A DNA stretch of 64,000 nucleotides from an uncultured Spirochaetia bacterium (GTDB lineage: Bacteria > Spirochaetota > Spirochaetia > CAKZLE01). The stretch lies in contig CAKZLE010000014.1 of the NCBI GenBank assembly GCA_937125225.1, positions 100,068-164,067 on the forward strand, read 5' to 3'. Both the position numbers and the translations under genes were made by a program. Under the pieces are notes generated by a model. The model saw only the letters and a list, made by a program, of their open reading frames with translations, was not told the DNA's origin and searched no databases. Shown here piece after piece: positions 24,137 through 32,791 of this stretch; the first letter of the stretch is position 1; every line of letters begins with the position of its first letter.

Positions 24137-25402
24137 CTAGTAGGCTCCTCTTCCGGTCAATACTGCCGGTACTGTCAAGAAAAGGAGTTTTATATCCAGC
24201 CATATACTATGACTCTCTATATAGAGTACATCGAGTTTAACCTGATCCTCAAATCCAATATCAGCTCTTCCGCTTACCTGCCAAATTCCAGTAAGTCCAG
24301 GAATCACCTCTAATCTTCTTCGGTCCTCCTGAGTATATAATGCTACTTCACGTGGAAGAGGAGGTCTAGGACCGACCAGAGACATATCACCCTTGATGAC
24401 ACACCAAAGTTGTGGAAGTTCATCAATACTGAATCTTCTGATGAACCGACCGATAGCTGTTACTCGAGGATCCTTCTTCATCTTAAAAGTGATATCACCT
24501 TCTCTCTCACTCTGCTGAAGGAGTTGATCCTTCATCTTATCGGCATTTACCACCATTGATCTGAATTTTGGGAAACTGAAGATCTTTCCCTGTTTACCTA
24601 CCCGTTGCTGATAATAGAAGACCTTACCACTATCGGTTAATTTGATGATCAGACCAACGATCAGGAAAAGTGGTGATAAGAGAAGTAATGCACTCATGGT
24701 CGCTATGATATCTATCAACCGTTTCAAGAAGAGGGTGGACTTAACTACCCCCCTCCAGACAATTCGTTTGAAGGCATAGGATCTCTTCACCTTCCCACCC
24801 TTGCTAAAGCGAGCAAGCATCTCATCAACCTGCTCTGTCTGATGAGTAGCCTCTTTAGGTTCAGCGACCACTTGTCGTTTTATATATCTAGCAAGTCCTG
24901 GTACTGAATCTTTGACAGATTCGGAATGATGAATCTGAATATCTGCAGATGCTTTCTGTGGCAGAACAGAGTTCTTGAGTTGCTCCTCAAAGGAGGTAGT
25001 AGCCTCTTCAATGGATTTCTTCGTCTCATTCGCATCAGATTCAGCCGTCTCAAGACCTTCCAACATGGATAGGGATCGCTCTACCTCCAAGATAGCAAGA
25101 TCTAAAGGGTCTGTATCAATGAAGAGATCGATTCGTTGTGCTACCTCTTTCGGAATGATCGAAGACGCAACAGGACCATAGAAAAGAGAGACTCTTGCCT
25201 CAGTTTTTTTAGATACAACCTCAGAGATCTTCTTTGCATCATAGGAGCCGGCATCATAGATATCAGCATTCGGTTTCAGAAGAAAGGAACTTATCGCTAT
25301 TGGTTCTAATAAGTCCTCTCCGATCTGTTTACTGATCTCATGAGAGAACTCTTCGATCCGTGATGAAGAAGCTCCTGATAACGTAATTACCCAATCACTC
25401 AT
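24137..25402 (-). CDS. Initiating sugar-phosphate transferase (polyisoprenyl-phosphate glycosyl-1-phosphate transferase)
   Basis: A 421-residue protein. The C-terminal 200 residues are a complete Bac_transf domain: membrane segment IDIIATMSALLLLSPLFLIV, KVFYYQQRVGKQGKIF, KFRSM, the catalytic Asp-Glu in SIDELPQLW, GDMSLVGPRP, and PGLTGIWQVSGR. It moves a sugar-1-phosphate onto undecaprenyl phosphate, starting a repeat unit. The first ~200 residues are unusual: no membrane helices, a region with RVSLFYGPVASSIIP and a helical, Glu/Ser-rich stretch, unlike the multi-helix or CoA-binding N-termini of WbaP enzymes. Its start overlaps the stop of the preceding glycosyltransferase gene by 4 nt (ATGA). 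Confidence 0.9.
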   Translation of the reverse strand: MSDWVITLSGASSSRIEEFSHEISKQIGEDLLEPIAISSFLLKPNADIYDAGSYDAKKISEVVSKKTEARVSLFYGPVASSIIPKEVAQRIDLFIDTDPLDLAILEVERSLSMLEGLETAESDANETKKSIEEATTSFEEQLKNSVLPQKASADIQIHHSESVKDSVPGLARYIKRQVVAEPKEATHQTEQVDEMLARFSKGGKVKRSYAFKRIVWRGVVKSTLFLKRLIDIIATMSALLLLSPLFLIVGLIIKLTDSGKVFYYQQRVGKQGKIFSFPKFRSMVVNADKMKDQLLQQSEREGDITFKMKKDPRVTAIGRFIRRFSIDELPQLWCVIKGDMSLVGPRPPLPREVALYTQEDRRRLEVIPGLTGIWQVSGRADIGFEDQVKLDVLYIESHSIWLDIKLLFLTVPAVLTGRGAY

Positions 25403-26553
25403 TTTTTACCGCTCCCAGCCAATGTCTTCTTGAATACGTCGATAGTCGTTGATACGGTCTTCTCCCAGGAAAACTCAGAAGACCACTTAAGGCTCTTCTC
25501 GATCAATGCTTCTCTAGACGCTTCTGAAGCTAAGACCTTTTCGATCGCATCTGCCATCTGATTGATATCAAGAGGATCGAACGTTGGTGTATGAGGACCA
25601 CTCACTTCAGGGAGTGAGGCAGCATCAGATGAGATGACTGCAGTACCACATGCCATTGCCTCCAAGACAGGGAGTCCAAAACCCTCGAATCGTGAAGGAA
25701 GTACAAATAGATCAGCTCCTCGATAGAAATCAGCGACATCCTCTGCATCAATAAAACCAGGAAAGAAGATATCTTTAGAGTAGACAGAAGCCTTCGCGAC
25801 TGCGAAGATCTCATCAGACCTTTCTTTTGCAGGACCTGGAAGGACAAGAGAGATCTTCTTTCCAGTCCTATTCCGATATTCTTCAAAAGCCTTGATAAGA
25901 TTTACATGGTTCTTTCCAGGATGTTCTAATCTTGAGATATATAACATGTAGGGTGTAGTGAAGGAGTATTTATCTGCAACTCGTTTTTGAGAACTCAGGT
26001 GATCGTCCGGAAAGAATCTCTGTGCATCTGCTGCTAGATGGATCACATTGACCCGATCTTCAGGGACCTTACAGAAACGAACGATATCATTCTTAGAGAA
26101 ATGGCTTACCGTGATGATCGAGTTGAGTTTCCTAGTGAGCCTTGGTAACATATGTCTATTGAAGACCGCATGCTTGAAATCATATTTCTCAGGCAGATGG
26201 AGTTGTGCAAGATCATGGACCGTCCCTACCGTTGGACAGGGAGCTTTACCAGTAAGTCTCCTGTTTGCAGCAGGAAGGAATAACAGATCATATCCTCTCT
26301 CTTTACAGATTCCAGGTAACTTCTGCTGATTCCAGAAATAGTTCTTGATAGGGGAACCATCGGCGCCCTCTACCGGAAAGAATTTGATATTACTTGTTCC
26401 TTTGAGATAGTAATCTGCATCTGCTTGAGGCCCGATCAATTCGAAAGAGAAGCCCTCGATCTTATCGAATCGCTGAATCAACTCGAACATATAACTTCCG
26501 ATTCCCGATTTACCACCGTCCGTACCAAAGCTTGTTATTCCTACTTTAATCAT
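25399..26553 (-). CDS. Family 4 glycosyltransferase
   Basis: A 384-residue GT-B fold enzyme. The C-terminal donor-binding half carries FFPGFIDAEDVADFYRGADL and LPSRFEGFGLPVLEAMACGT, the E-x7-E motif of GT4 retaining transferases. The N-terminal half has GIGSYMFEL and VHDLAQLHLPEKY, resembling mannosyltransferases. It likely adds an internal sugar of the repeat unit at the cytoplasmic face. It is placed head-to-tail with two other GT4 genes in a single operon. No signal peptide. Confidence 0.9.
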   Translation of the reverse strand: MIKVGITSFGTDGGKSGIGSYMFELIQRFDKIEGFSFELIGPQADADYYLKGTSNIKFFPVEGADGSPIKNYFWNQQKLPGICKERGYDLLFLPAANRRLTGKAPCPTVGTVHDLAQLHLPEKYDFKHAVFNRHMLPRLTRKLNSIITVSHFSKNDIVRFCKVPEDRVNVIHLAADAQRFFPDDHLSSQKRVADKYSFTTPYMLYISRLEHPGKNHVNLIKAFEEYRNRTGKKISLVLPGPAKERSDEIFAVAKASVYSKDIFFPGFIDAEDVADFYRGADLFVLPSRFEGFGLPVLEAMACGTAVISSDAASLPEVSGPHTPTFDPLDINQMADAIEKVLASEASREALIEKSLKWSSEFSWEKTVSTTIDVFKKTLAGSGKK

Positions 26554-27711
26554 CTACTCTTCCTCTCCCTTTAATATATTCTCCAACTCTTTCATATATC
26601 GTTCGAATGAGAATCTCTTCTTGACGATCTTCTCGGCATCTTCACCCATCTTCCTCACGAGAGCGAGGTCTCCAGTAAGCTTGTTGATACAACGAGCGAA
26701 CTCATCAGTATCTGCCTCGGGTACCAAGAAGCCAGTCACCCCATCCTCAAGCCAATCAGGTATCCCACCTACCTCAAAGGCCACTACTGGTCTTCTTCTG
26801 AGCATTGCCTCGAGTCCGACCATCCCAAAGGGTTCAGGCCATCTAGAGGGAACCACTGTTACCATAGCCTGATCATATATCTCTATGAGTTCATGAGGAT
26901 CTATCCAACCATGGATCTTCACCCTGCTGCTTAATGCAGGGTTATCACTGATCATCTGTTGTAACATCCCAAGATCATTACCCTGACCGACTATATCAAG
27001 ACAGACACTCTTATCGACCTGTTCAAAGGCAGTCAATAGGAGATCTACTCCCTTTCCTCGAATCAATTGTCCTACATATAGGACTCTTTTCGTATCTTTT
27101 GCCTCAGAACTGACGATATCTCCGAATTTCACTGATGGAGCTAACTGCCGAATCTTTCTCTCATCAAATCCATTGATGACGAGTTGATTCCGCATATAGG
27201 TACTACCGATGATAAGGGTATGAAGTCTATTGTTTAATCTCATCTGTCTGATCTTCTTCTCAATGGAGGTCAATCCCATCTTCCCTGATGGTTTTCTCTC
27301 CAAGAAAGCAAGATCTGCATAACAGATAGCCCCTGCAGCGTGATGACAGATCTTTCTATTATGAAAGAAATACTTATGCCTTCTCGGACAGTAGAGATCA
27401 TGATCATGAACCATTCGTACCATACGTATGGTATCTGTGAAAGGTAATAAAGGTGTGATATCGGCAAACTTATGCAGATAGATCACATCAGGACTCACCT
27501 CATTGATGCATGCTTCGACGGTCAGACCATCTTCAGAGGAGGTTATAGACCTACAACTTTCCTCGAAGTGTGATAGACCGCGATCAGAGTATTTTGTACA
27601 ATACAGATGACATTGATGTCCTAGTTCAGAAAGTCCTCGAATCGAGAGCAGTATATTCTGCTCTACACCACCCCATAGTCCACCAATCTCATTTACGAAT
27701 AGTATCTTCAT
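26554..27711 (-). CDS. Family 4 glycosyltransferase
   Basis: A 385-residue GT-B fold enzyme starting MKILFVNEIGGLWGGVEQNI. The donor site reads VVPSRWPEPFGMVGLEAMLRRRPV with the E-x7-E pattern, preceded by VLYVGQLIRGKGVDLLLTAF. A cysteine/histidine-containing loop (HDHDLYCPRRHKYF) resembles that of several capsule GT4 enzymes. Its start overlaps the previous gene by 23 nt and its stop is next to the following ATG, so it is co-translated. Acceptor and donor are unknown. Confidence 0.9.
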   Translation of the reverse strand: MKILFVNEIGGLWGGVEQNILLSIRGLSELGHQCHLYCTKYSDRGLSHFEESCRSITSSEDGLTVEACINEVSPDVIYLHKFADITPLLPFTDTIRMVRMVHDHDLYCPRRHKYFFHNRKICHHAAGAICYADLAFLERKPSGKMGLTSIEKKIRQMRLNNRLHTLIIGSTYMRNQLVINGFDERKIRQLAPSVKFGDIVSSEAKDTKRVLYVGQLIRGKGVDLLLTAFEQVDKSVCLDIVGQGNDLGMLQQMISDNPALSSRVKIHGWIDPHELIEIYDQAMVTVVPSRWPEPFGMVGLEAMLRRRPVVAFEVGGIPDWLEDGVTGFLVPEADTDEFARCINKLTGDLALVRKMGEDAEKIVKKRFSFERYMKELENILKGEEE

Positions 27712-28942
27712 TTACTTCCTCATAGATCTTTATCAATGAATCAGTGATCATATCCCAACTATACTTTGAGGTTGCCTCATCGAAGCCTGCCTTCGCATAA
27801 GCTTCACAGGTATCCTTCTCAAGTGCCATGGTAAGGATAGCATCCTTCATACTTCCAGAGAATCTTGCAGGAGCCTCAGGATCGAACAACAATCCATTCT
27901 TCTCATGATTGATGATGTAGGGAAGCCCACCTCTCTTAGATGCGGCAACAGGAAGTCCTGCAGCCCAAGCTTCGAGCACTACCATACCAAATGGTTCATG
28001 TAGAGAAGGGAGGACAAAGCAATCTGCAGCCTTATAGGCATTGATAAGATCCTTACTATCATAGGGGAGTCCAGGTATGATCGTTATGTGGTCTTCAAGT
28101 TTCTGAAGAGCGATCTCTTTTAAGACCTCTTCATAATACTGTTGATTCGTAACATTACCGATACACAGAAGATGTACGTTCGGAGCTTTTGCTAGAATAT
28201 CAGGTAATTGTCTCACAAGTGCAAGTTGATTCTTCTGAGGATCTATCCGCGCAACAGTCAACGTCAGGAATCTATCTTCTGGTATCTTATAGAGTTTTCT
28301 GAACCATGGTCCGTCACCACCTGCGAATTTATCGAGGTCGACACCATTAGGCAGATAGACTACTTTCTTATTGGGATAGGATCTAGATATCGCAGTATAC
28401 TCATCTCTTCCCACACAGATGATCGCTGCAGCATCGTCTAAGACTTTTCTTGATCCATAGAGAAACCCTAATAGTTTCCCCCACTCAAAACTTCCTTTGG
28501 TTGGTTCAGTCCATGTTGAGACCTCACCTTTAGGAACCGTCAGCTTTCCACCATGAAGGGAGATCACATAGGGGATTCCTCGCTTCTTTGCAACATATCT
28601 CCCGATACTACCTAGTCTCTTACCCGTATTCAGATGGATGATATCTATATCTTTCTCTTTTCTAAGTGCTCGTAATAAGGAGAAGGAGAAGAGATTCCCA
28701 GCTTTCTTATCAAGCTGGAACTTTGCATCACTGCTCAATCCTAGATAGGGATAGAAATAGGGGAATCTTCTTATATGGATGCCCTGATATTCCTCGTCCT
28801 CTACATCACATAACGCGGTGGTTGTCATGATCTCAGAGGAGAGACCTCGAGCATTCAACCGTAAGGAGGTCTCTGTCACAAATGTTTCAGACCCACCCCA
28901 CTCATCTATGACGAACCTTCTTGGAATCTGTATTATCTTCAT
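27689..28942 (-). CDS. Family 4 glycosyltransferase
   Basis: A 417-residue GT-B fold enzyme and the first gene of the six-gene polysaccharide operon. N-terminal GGSETFVTETSLRLNARG is the acceptor-side loop, and FVLPSLHEPFGMVVLEAWAAGLPV the donor-side E-x7-E motif; LTVARIDPQKNQLALV is the hinge-side strand. A purine-rich GAGAGGGAGAG precedes the ATG. The promoter at 28965-28993 probably drives the whole set through 21939. Confidence 0.9.
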   Translation of the reverse strand: MKIIQIPRRFVIDEWGGSETFVTETSLRLNARGLSSEIMTTTALCDVEDEEYQGIHIRRFPYFYPYLGLSSDAKFQLDKKAGNLFSFSLLRALRKEKDIDIIHLNTGKRLGSIGRYVAKKRGIPYVISLHGGKLTVPKGEVSTWTEPTKGSFEWGKLLGFLYGSRKVLDDAAAIICVGRDEYTAISRSYPNKKVVYLPNGVDLDKFAGGDGPWFRKLYKIPEDRFLTLTVARIDPQKNQLALVRQLPDILAKAPNVHLLCIGNVTNQQYYEEVLKEIALQKLEDHITIIPGLPYDSKDLINAYKAADCFVLPSLHEPFGMVVLEAWAAGLPVAASKRGGLPYIINHEKNGLLFDPEAPARFSGSMKDAILTMALEKDTCEAYAKAGFDEATSKYSWDMITDSLIKIYEEVNEDTIRK

Positions 28943-29443
28943 ACTCTCCCTCTCTTTCTACAATAGTATAGACTATTCACTTATTGTGAGCAATTATAAA
29001 AAGAATTATGATGATTATGATGACTATGCACAGTTTCAGAATGAAGAAGAGACAGGACGTTTCACACAGGATTATCAGGAATCACAAGACAACGAAGAAA
29101 GTTTGAGAGGGAGCGACTCTTACTTGATCTTTCAGTAGCGGTAATAGTGAATTCAGATAGGAGAATTGGACCCTTTGGGACATACTTGGAAGTCTTAACA
29201 TGGTAGTAGTTCTGTCAGGAATTTGGTCTAGAGCTATTCTCACAGATTTCTAGGGGTTGTAACGTTGATAATGTTCAAAGAACACATCTCCCTTTACTGT
29301 GAAGGATTATATTGATAATACCTTTATATTTAGACAGTTCCTGTCGGTAATATGAAAAAAGGGTTTGACATAGCCCCAAAAATAGACAAAACTTATGAAT
29401 GAGTAATGAGATATAGGGTGAAATGCATTATTTGGAGAAACCT
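28943..29443. other. 501-bp divergent control region between the polysaccharide operon and the PAS/GGDEF-like gene
   Basis: No convincing gene is found here; the open frame running through it on the plus strand has low-complexity Tyr/Asp/Glu-rich content and no start signal. The left end holds the minus-strand operon promoter. A TTGACA at 29365-29370 could be the -35 box of the plus-strand gene but no good -10 box sits at the right distance. The size of the region leaves room for regulator sites or a small RNA; nothing specific can be supported. Confidence 0.5.
28965..28993 (-). promoter_or_regulatory. Promoter of the six-gene polysaccharide operon, overlapped by an inverted repeat
   Basis: On the minus strand TTGCTC (28988-28993), 17 nt, TATACT (28965-28970). 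The -10 box lies within an inverted repeat, AATAGT-ATAG-ACTATT (28962-28977), a possible operator. The leader would be about 17 nt, with the ribosome-binding site directly in it. Confidence 0.55.
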
Positions 29444-30736
29444 ATGAATTTAGACATTATCGCCATCGTACATGACAGAACTATCAATACTGAGCTAATT
29501 AAGTTGTTCGATAAGCTAGGTCTAGCTATCACAACGGCTGAGACAAGTACAAAAGGCTTACAATTGATCACTGAGAACTCGTTTGATCTGATCATCATGC
29601 ATACCGATTTCATTGGAGACTATGATTGTGATATGATGTTCAAGATCATCAGTGAAGAGCAGTCTTTCCCTCCAATCATTGCTTTATTAGACTCTGCCTG
29701 TAAGAGTCGTAATTGTAAACATGTTGTCTCCTCTATCTTGATTGAGGAAAATAGTAACTATATACAAAAAATTGAGGGTGTCATATTGGAAATTGAAAAG
29801 ACAAAGATCGCTTCTGCCTTACCAACTCATAACGAGTTGGCAAACCAACTATTCGATAGTGTCCCGATCGGTCTCTACCGAATCGACCCTGAAGGTAATT
29901 TCATCGATGCGAATAATTCACTTATAAGTATCACAGGAGCCCCTACACGAGATACGTTATTGATGGACAACTATTTCTCATTCTTCCATCATCCCGAAGA
30001 TAAAGAGAACTGGTTCGAGATCATGGAACGAGACAGTGAGATCCGAGGTCTTGTAACAGAGTTCGAATGCTATACTGGTGAGACAATCTGGGTACGTGAC
30101 AGTGCGCGACCTGTATATACTCATGATGGGAAAATCCTCTTCTATGATGGTGCTATTGAGAATGTCACTCTTCAGAAACAGAATGAGGAGAAACTCACCT
30201 TCCTCGCTACACATGATATATTGACAGGTCTCCCAAACAGAAACTTCTTCCACGATCAGGCTGCTTTATCGATCTCCCAAGCTCGCTATAATGGTGACCT
30301 ACTAGCTTTTATGGTCTTTGATCTTGACTATTTCAACAGAATCAATGAGACCTTCGGCACACAGATCGGTGACAAGTTACTGCAGGAGACGGCCTTGAGA
30401 GTGAGGACCCAACTCCGAAAGAGTGATCTAGTCTCACGACTCGAATCAGATAAGTTCCTCTTACTGATCAGTAGTATCAGAGGGAGAAGAGATGCACTGT
30501 CTGTTGCAGAGAAGATCTCCCTAGCTTTCAAAGATCCCTATGTCATCGATGATAATGAGATCCCGATCTCAGCTAGTATCGGTATCTCTTTCTATCCTGA
30601 ACATGGTGAAGAGGTCAGTACACTGATCAAAAAGGCAGAGATCGCAGTCTACTCAGTGAAGAACACACAACCTGGTGGTTACCAGATATTCTCTGAAACC
30701 CTGCAAACTACACCTTTCATCAAAAAGGGTAGATAA
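29444..30736 (+). CDS. PAS signalling protein with degenerate receiver and GGDEF domains
   Basis: A 430-residue cytoplasmic protein. Residues 1-120 look like a receiver fold, but the phospho-acceptor position is His (DLIIMHTD, H53) and the acidic pair near the N-terminus is absent. Residues about 133-248 are a PAS domain (VPIGLYRIDPEGNFIDANNS). Residues 255-420 are a GGDEF fold with THDILTGLPNRNFF and VFDLDYFNRINETFG, but the signature reads ESDKF (334-338) instead of GGDEF, so diguanylate cyclase activity is unlikely. ATG 29444 has TGGAGA at 7 nt; an ATG seven codons upstream lacks a ribosome-binding site. It may be a c-di-GMP effector or a purely structural regulator. The stop overlaps the next start (TAATG). 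Confidence 0.85.
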   Translation: MNLDIIAIVHDRTINTELIKLFDKLGLAITTAETSTKGLQLITENSFDLIIMHTDFIGDYDCDMMFKIISEEQSFPPIIALLDSACKSRNCKHVVSSILIEENSNYIQKIEGVILEIEKTKIASALPTHNELANQLFDSVPIGLYRIDPEGNFIDANNSLISITGAPTRDTLLMDNYFSFFHHPEDKENWFEIMERDSEIRGLVTEFECYTGETIWVRDSARPVYTHDGKILFYDGAIENVTLQKQNEEKLTFLATHDILTGLPNRNFFHDQAALSISQARYNGDLLAFMVFDLDYFNRINETFGTQIGDKLLQETALRVRTQLRKSDLVSRLESDKFLLLISSIRGRRDALSVAEKISLAFKDPYVIDDNEIPISASIGISFYPEHGEEVSTLIKKAEIAVYSVKNTQPGGYQIFSETLQTTPFIKKGR

Positions 30737-31662
30737 TGCTTTCACGATATCCTGTTGCCTTGGGAACCTGGGTATTCGGAGATCAGCATTACTGGAAGGA
30801 CCAATCACATTCTGACTCGATCAGAACAATAAAAAGAGCTCTTACAAGCGGTATCAAGCATATTGATACCGCTTTCAGTTATGGTAATGGAAGATCTGAA
30901 CAACTGATCGGTCAACAACTCAATAGAATGAAAGAACACGTTGATCGAAAGGATCTGATCATTGCAACGAAGATCAATACCTATGAGCCTTCTGCGGTAC
31001 ACAGAAGAATCAAGGAGAGTGCTGCCCGATTACAAACCGATTATATCGATATCGTTTATCTCCATTGGCCCCGGACCGATGTCGACATCCTACCGATCTT
31101 TAAGGAGTTACATCGACTTAAAGATTCAGGTCTCATACGCTATATAGGTGCGACAAATCTCCCCTTTGCACTTCTTGAGAAGGTACACGGATTGGTTTCG
31201 ATCGATATCTTTCAGAGTGCCTATTCACTTCTCTGGAGAGTCCCAGAAAAAGAGATCATACCCTTCTGTAGAGAAGAGGGCATAATCTTTGCAGCCTATA
31301 GTCCATTAGCTCAAGGGTTGCTTGCCGGTAGAGACTTTGATTCTCTTTCTAACGAAGATATGAGAAAACGACTCGTATTCCTCTCTCCTGACCATATCGA
31401 AGAGACTAGAAATATTGTCAATACCGTCAGGGATGTCTCATTCAGATATAAGAAGAGCATGTCACAGACAGCCATAGACTGGATCTCCCGTACACATAAG
31501 ACTGATACCATCATCCTTGGTTGCAGGAAGGAAAGCCAACTCATAGAGCTCATTGACTACCACAGAAAGCCTCTATCTGATAGTGATATGAACCTTCTAG
31601 ACTCTATCTCTAAAAATACCACTACCTATACAGAAGATAATATATTCGGTCATACTTGGTAG
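30736..31662 (+). CDS. Aldo/keto reductase
   Basis: A 308-residue NADPH-type oxidoreductase of the aldo/keto reductase superfamily. Visible motifs are HIDTAFSYGNGRSEQLIG (catalytic Asp and Tyr), LIIATKIN (catalytic Lys), DYIDIVYLHWPRTDVD (catalytic His), and the cofactor-site run TIILGCRKESQL. It reduces carbonyls to alcohols; the physiological substrate is unknown. It starts inside the stop codon of the PAS/GGDEF-like gene, so the two are translated together. Confidence 0.92.
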   Translation: MLSRYPVALGTWVFGDQHYWKDQSHSDSIRTIKRALTSGIKHIDTAFSYGNGRSEQLIGQQLNRMKEHVDRKDLIIATKINTYEPSAVHRRIKESAARLQTDYIDIVYLHWPRTDVDILPIFKELHRLKDSGLIRYIGATNLPFALLEKVHGLVSIDIFQSAYSLLWRVPEKEIIPFCREEGIIFAAYSPLAQGLLAGRDFDSLSNEDMRKRLVFLSPDHIEETRNIVNTVRDVSFRYKKSMSQTAIDWISRTHKTDTIILGCRKESQLIELIDYHRKPLSDSDMNLLDSISKNTTTYTEDNIFGHTW

Positions 31663-31684
31663 CAACCCCCATCTATGTTAGACT
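31656..31684 (+). promoter_or_regulatory. Promoter placing the transcript start at the ATG of the YigZ-like gene
   Basis: TTGGTA (31656-31661, overlapping the aldo/keto reductase stop), 17 nt, TAGACT (31679-31684), then exactly 6 nt (CTATCC) to ATG 31691. No Shine-Dalgarno sequence is present. This again implies a leaderless mRNA. Confidence 0.5.
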
Positions 31685-31690
31685 CTATCC

Positions 31691-32293
31691 ATGCGTATTC
31701 CCACTACTGAAGAGCAGGCTGAGATCGAGATCAAACGCTCGAAGTTCATATCCTATTCCTATCCCATCACCTCAGCAGATGAGGTGAGACCTCTCGTAAA
31801 ACGATTATGGTCTCTTCATCCAAACGCATCTCATGTAGTCCATGCTTTCATCTTAGGGAAACATGGAGATCATTTTGGCATGAGTGATGATCATGAACCT
31901 AAGAATACCGCTGGAAGACCAGCATTAGAGGTGCTAAAGGGTAGTGGACTGACCAATATCCTGGTTCTTATCGTCCGGTATTTCGGAGGCACGAAACTGG
32001 GAACAGGAGGACTAGTCAAAGCCTATACTCAGTCAACTCAGATGGTGATTGCAGATATTCCGTCTGAAGAGCTTATAGAGAGGACCCGTTTTTATCTAGA
32101 GGTACCCTATGATCTTTATACACCTATCCACACGATCCTCTTGGAACATGCAGCAGATACCCTAGAAGAGCAGTTCGCAACCGAGATCAAGATCGAAGGA
32201 AGGGTACCTCAAGACCGATTCGACTCCACCAAGGAGTTGATCCTTGAGCGATCTGCCGGAAGGGTCATCTTACAGACGTTCGAACCTGACTAG
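31691..32293 (+). CDS. YigZ/IMPACT (UPF0029) family protein
   Basis: A 200-residue cytoplasmic protein. The N-terminal IMPACT domain shows EIEIKRSKFISYSYPI, NASHVVHAFILG, the DDHEPKNTAGRPALEVL block and LVLIVRYFGGTKLGTGGLVKAYT, all diagnostic for the family. The C-terminal 70 residues are the DUF1949-like domain. Family members are linked to translation or proteolysis control, but the biochemical role in bacteria is not settled. The end overlaps a convergent small membrane protein gene by 24 nt. Confidence 0.92.
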   Translation: MRIPTTEEQAEIEIKRSKFISYSYPITSADEVRPLVKRLWSLHPNASHVVHAFILGKHGDHFGMSDDHEPKNTAGRPALEVLKGSGLTNILVLIVRYFGGTKLGTGGLVKAYTQSTQMVIADIPSEELIERTRFYLEVPYDLYTPIHTILLEHAADTLEEQFATEIKIEGRVPQDRFDSTKELILERSAGRVILQTFEPD

Positions 32294-32695
32294 AATCAGT
32301 ACGGTAATAATGATCAGATGAGACAGGAAGGTCGGTAACCATGTCATGAAGAGGAAATCGGCTGAGGAGCTGAACTGTCCTACGAAATCAAGAAGCAGGA
32401 TCACCAGTATCCAGATCCCGACCACACTATTGAGTGAATAGGTAAGTATCTTCGTCTTTTTTTCTGGGAACAGTGATGCAATAGTCAAAGCTCCAGCTAT
32501 GAGCAGGAGTACAGAAATGACCAATACCAGAAGCTGATTCACCCTCCCCCAATCATGTGCGATGGAGAACAGTGCATGATCTGCGATTCCGGTGATCCCA
32601 AAGAGAATCCCATAGATCCCGACAAGGATCTGTAAGACCCAGATCACTTTCTTGATCTTCTGGGTCTTGTTCTTCTTCTTCTTTACTTCCTGCAT
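32270..32695 (-). CDS. Small four-helix membrane protein, unknown
   Basis: This 141-residue protein begins with a Lys-rich cytoplasmic segment (KKKKNKTQKIKK) and has four hydrophobic segments at about 18-38, 53-73, 84-106 and 118-136. I recognise no family. AAGGATC precedes the ATG. It lies 96 bp downstream of metF on the same strand and may be transcribed with it or alone; the spacer contains a doubled GCCTTGA but no clear terminator. Confidence 0.6.
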   Translation of the reverse strand: MQEVKKKKNKTQKIKKVIWVLQILVGIYGILFGITGIADHALFSIAHDWGRVNQLLVLVISVLLLIAGALTIASLFPEKKTKILTYSLNSVVGIWILVILLLDFVGQFSSSADFLFMTWLPTFLSHLIIITVLILVRFERL

Positions 32696-32791
32696 GCTGA
32701 TCCTTTTGTGTGAAAAAGCTATTTTCTATCCCAACGGCCCTTTAAATCAGAACATCATCAAGGCCAGTCAAGGCATTTTAAAACACCTGTA

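Noticed and set aside
28999..29030. Repeated GATGATTATGATGACTATG-like run as a tandem repeat or CRISPR
   Set aside because: It is a short imperfect triplet-rich stretch with two or three units and no spacers.
28818..29138. 106-residue plus-strand reading frame with a Tyr/Asp/Glu-rich end
   Set aside because: Its first 40 codons lie antisense to the GT4 gene, it has no ribosome-binding site, and the rest is low-complexity sequence in a control region.
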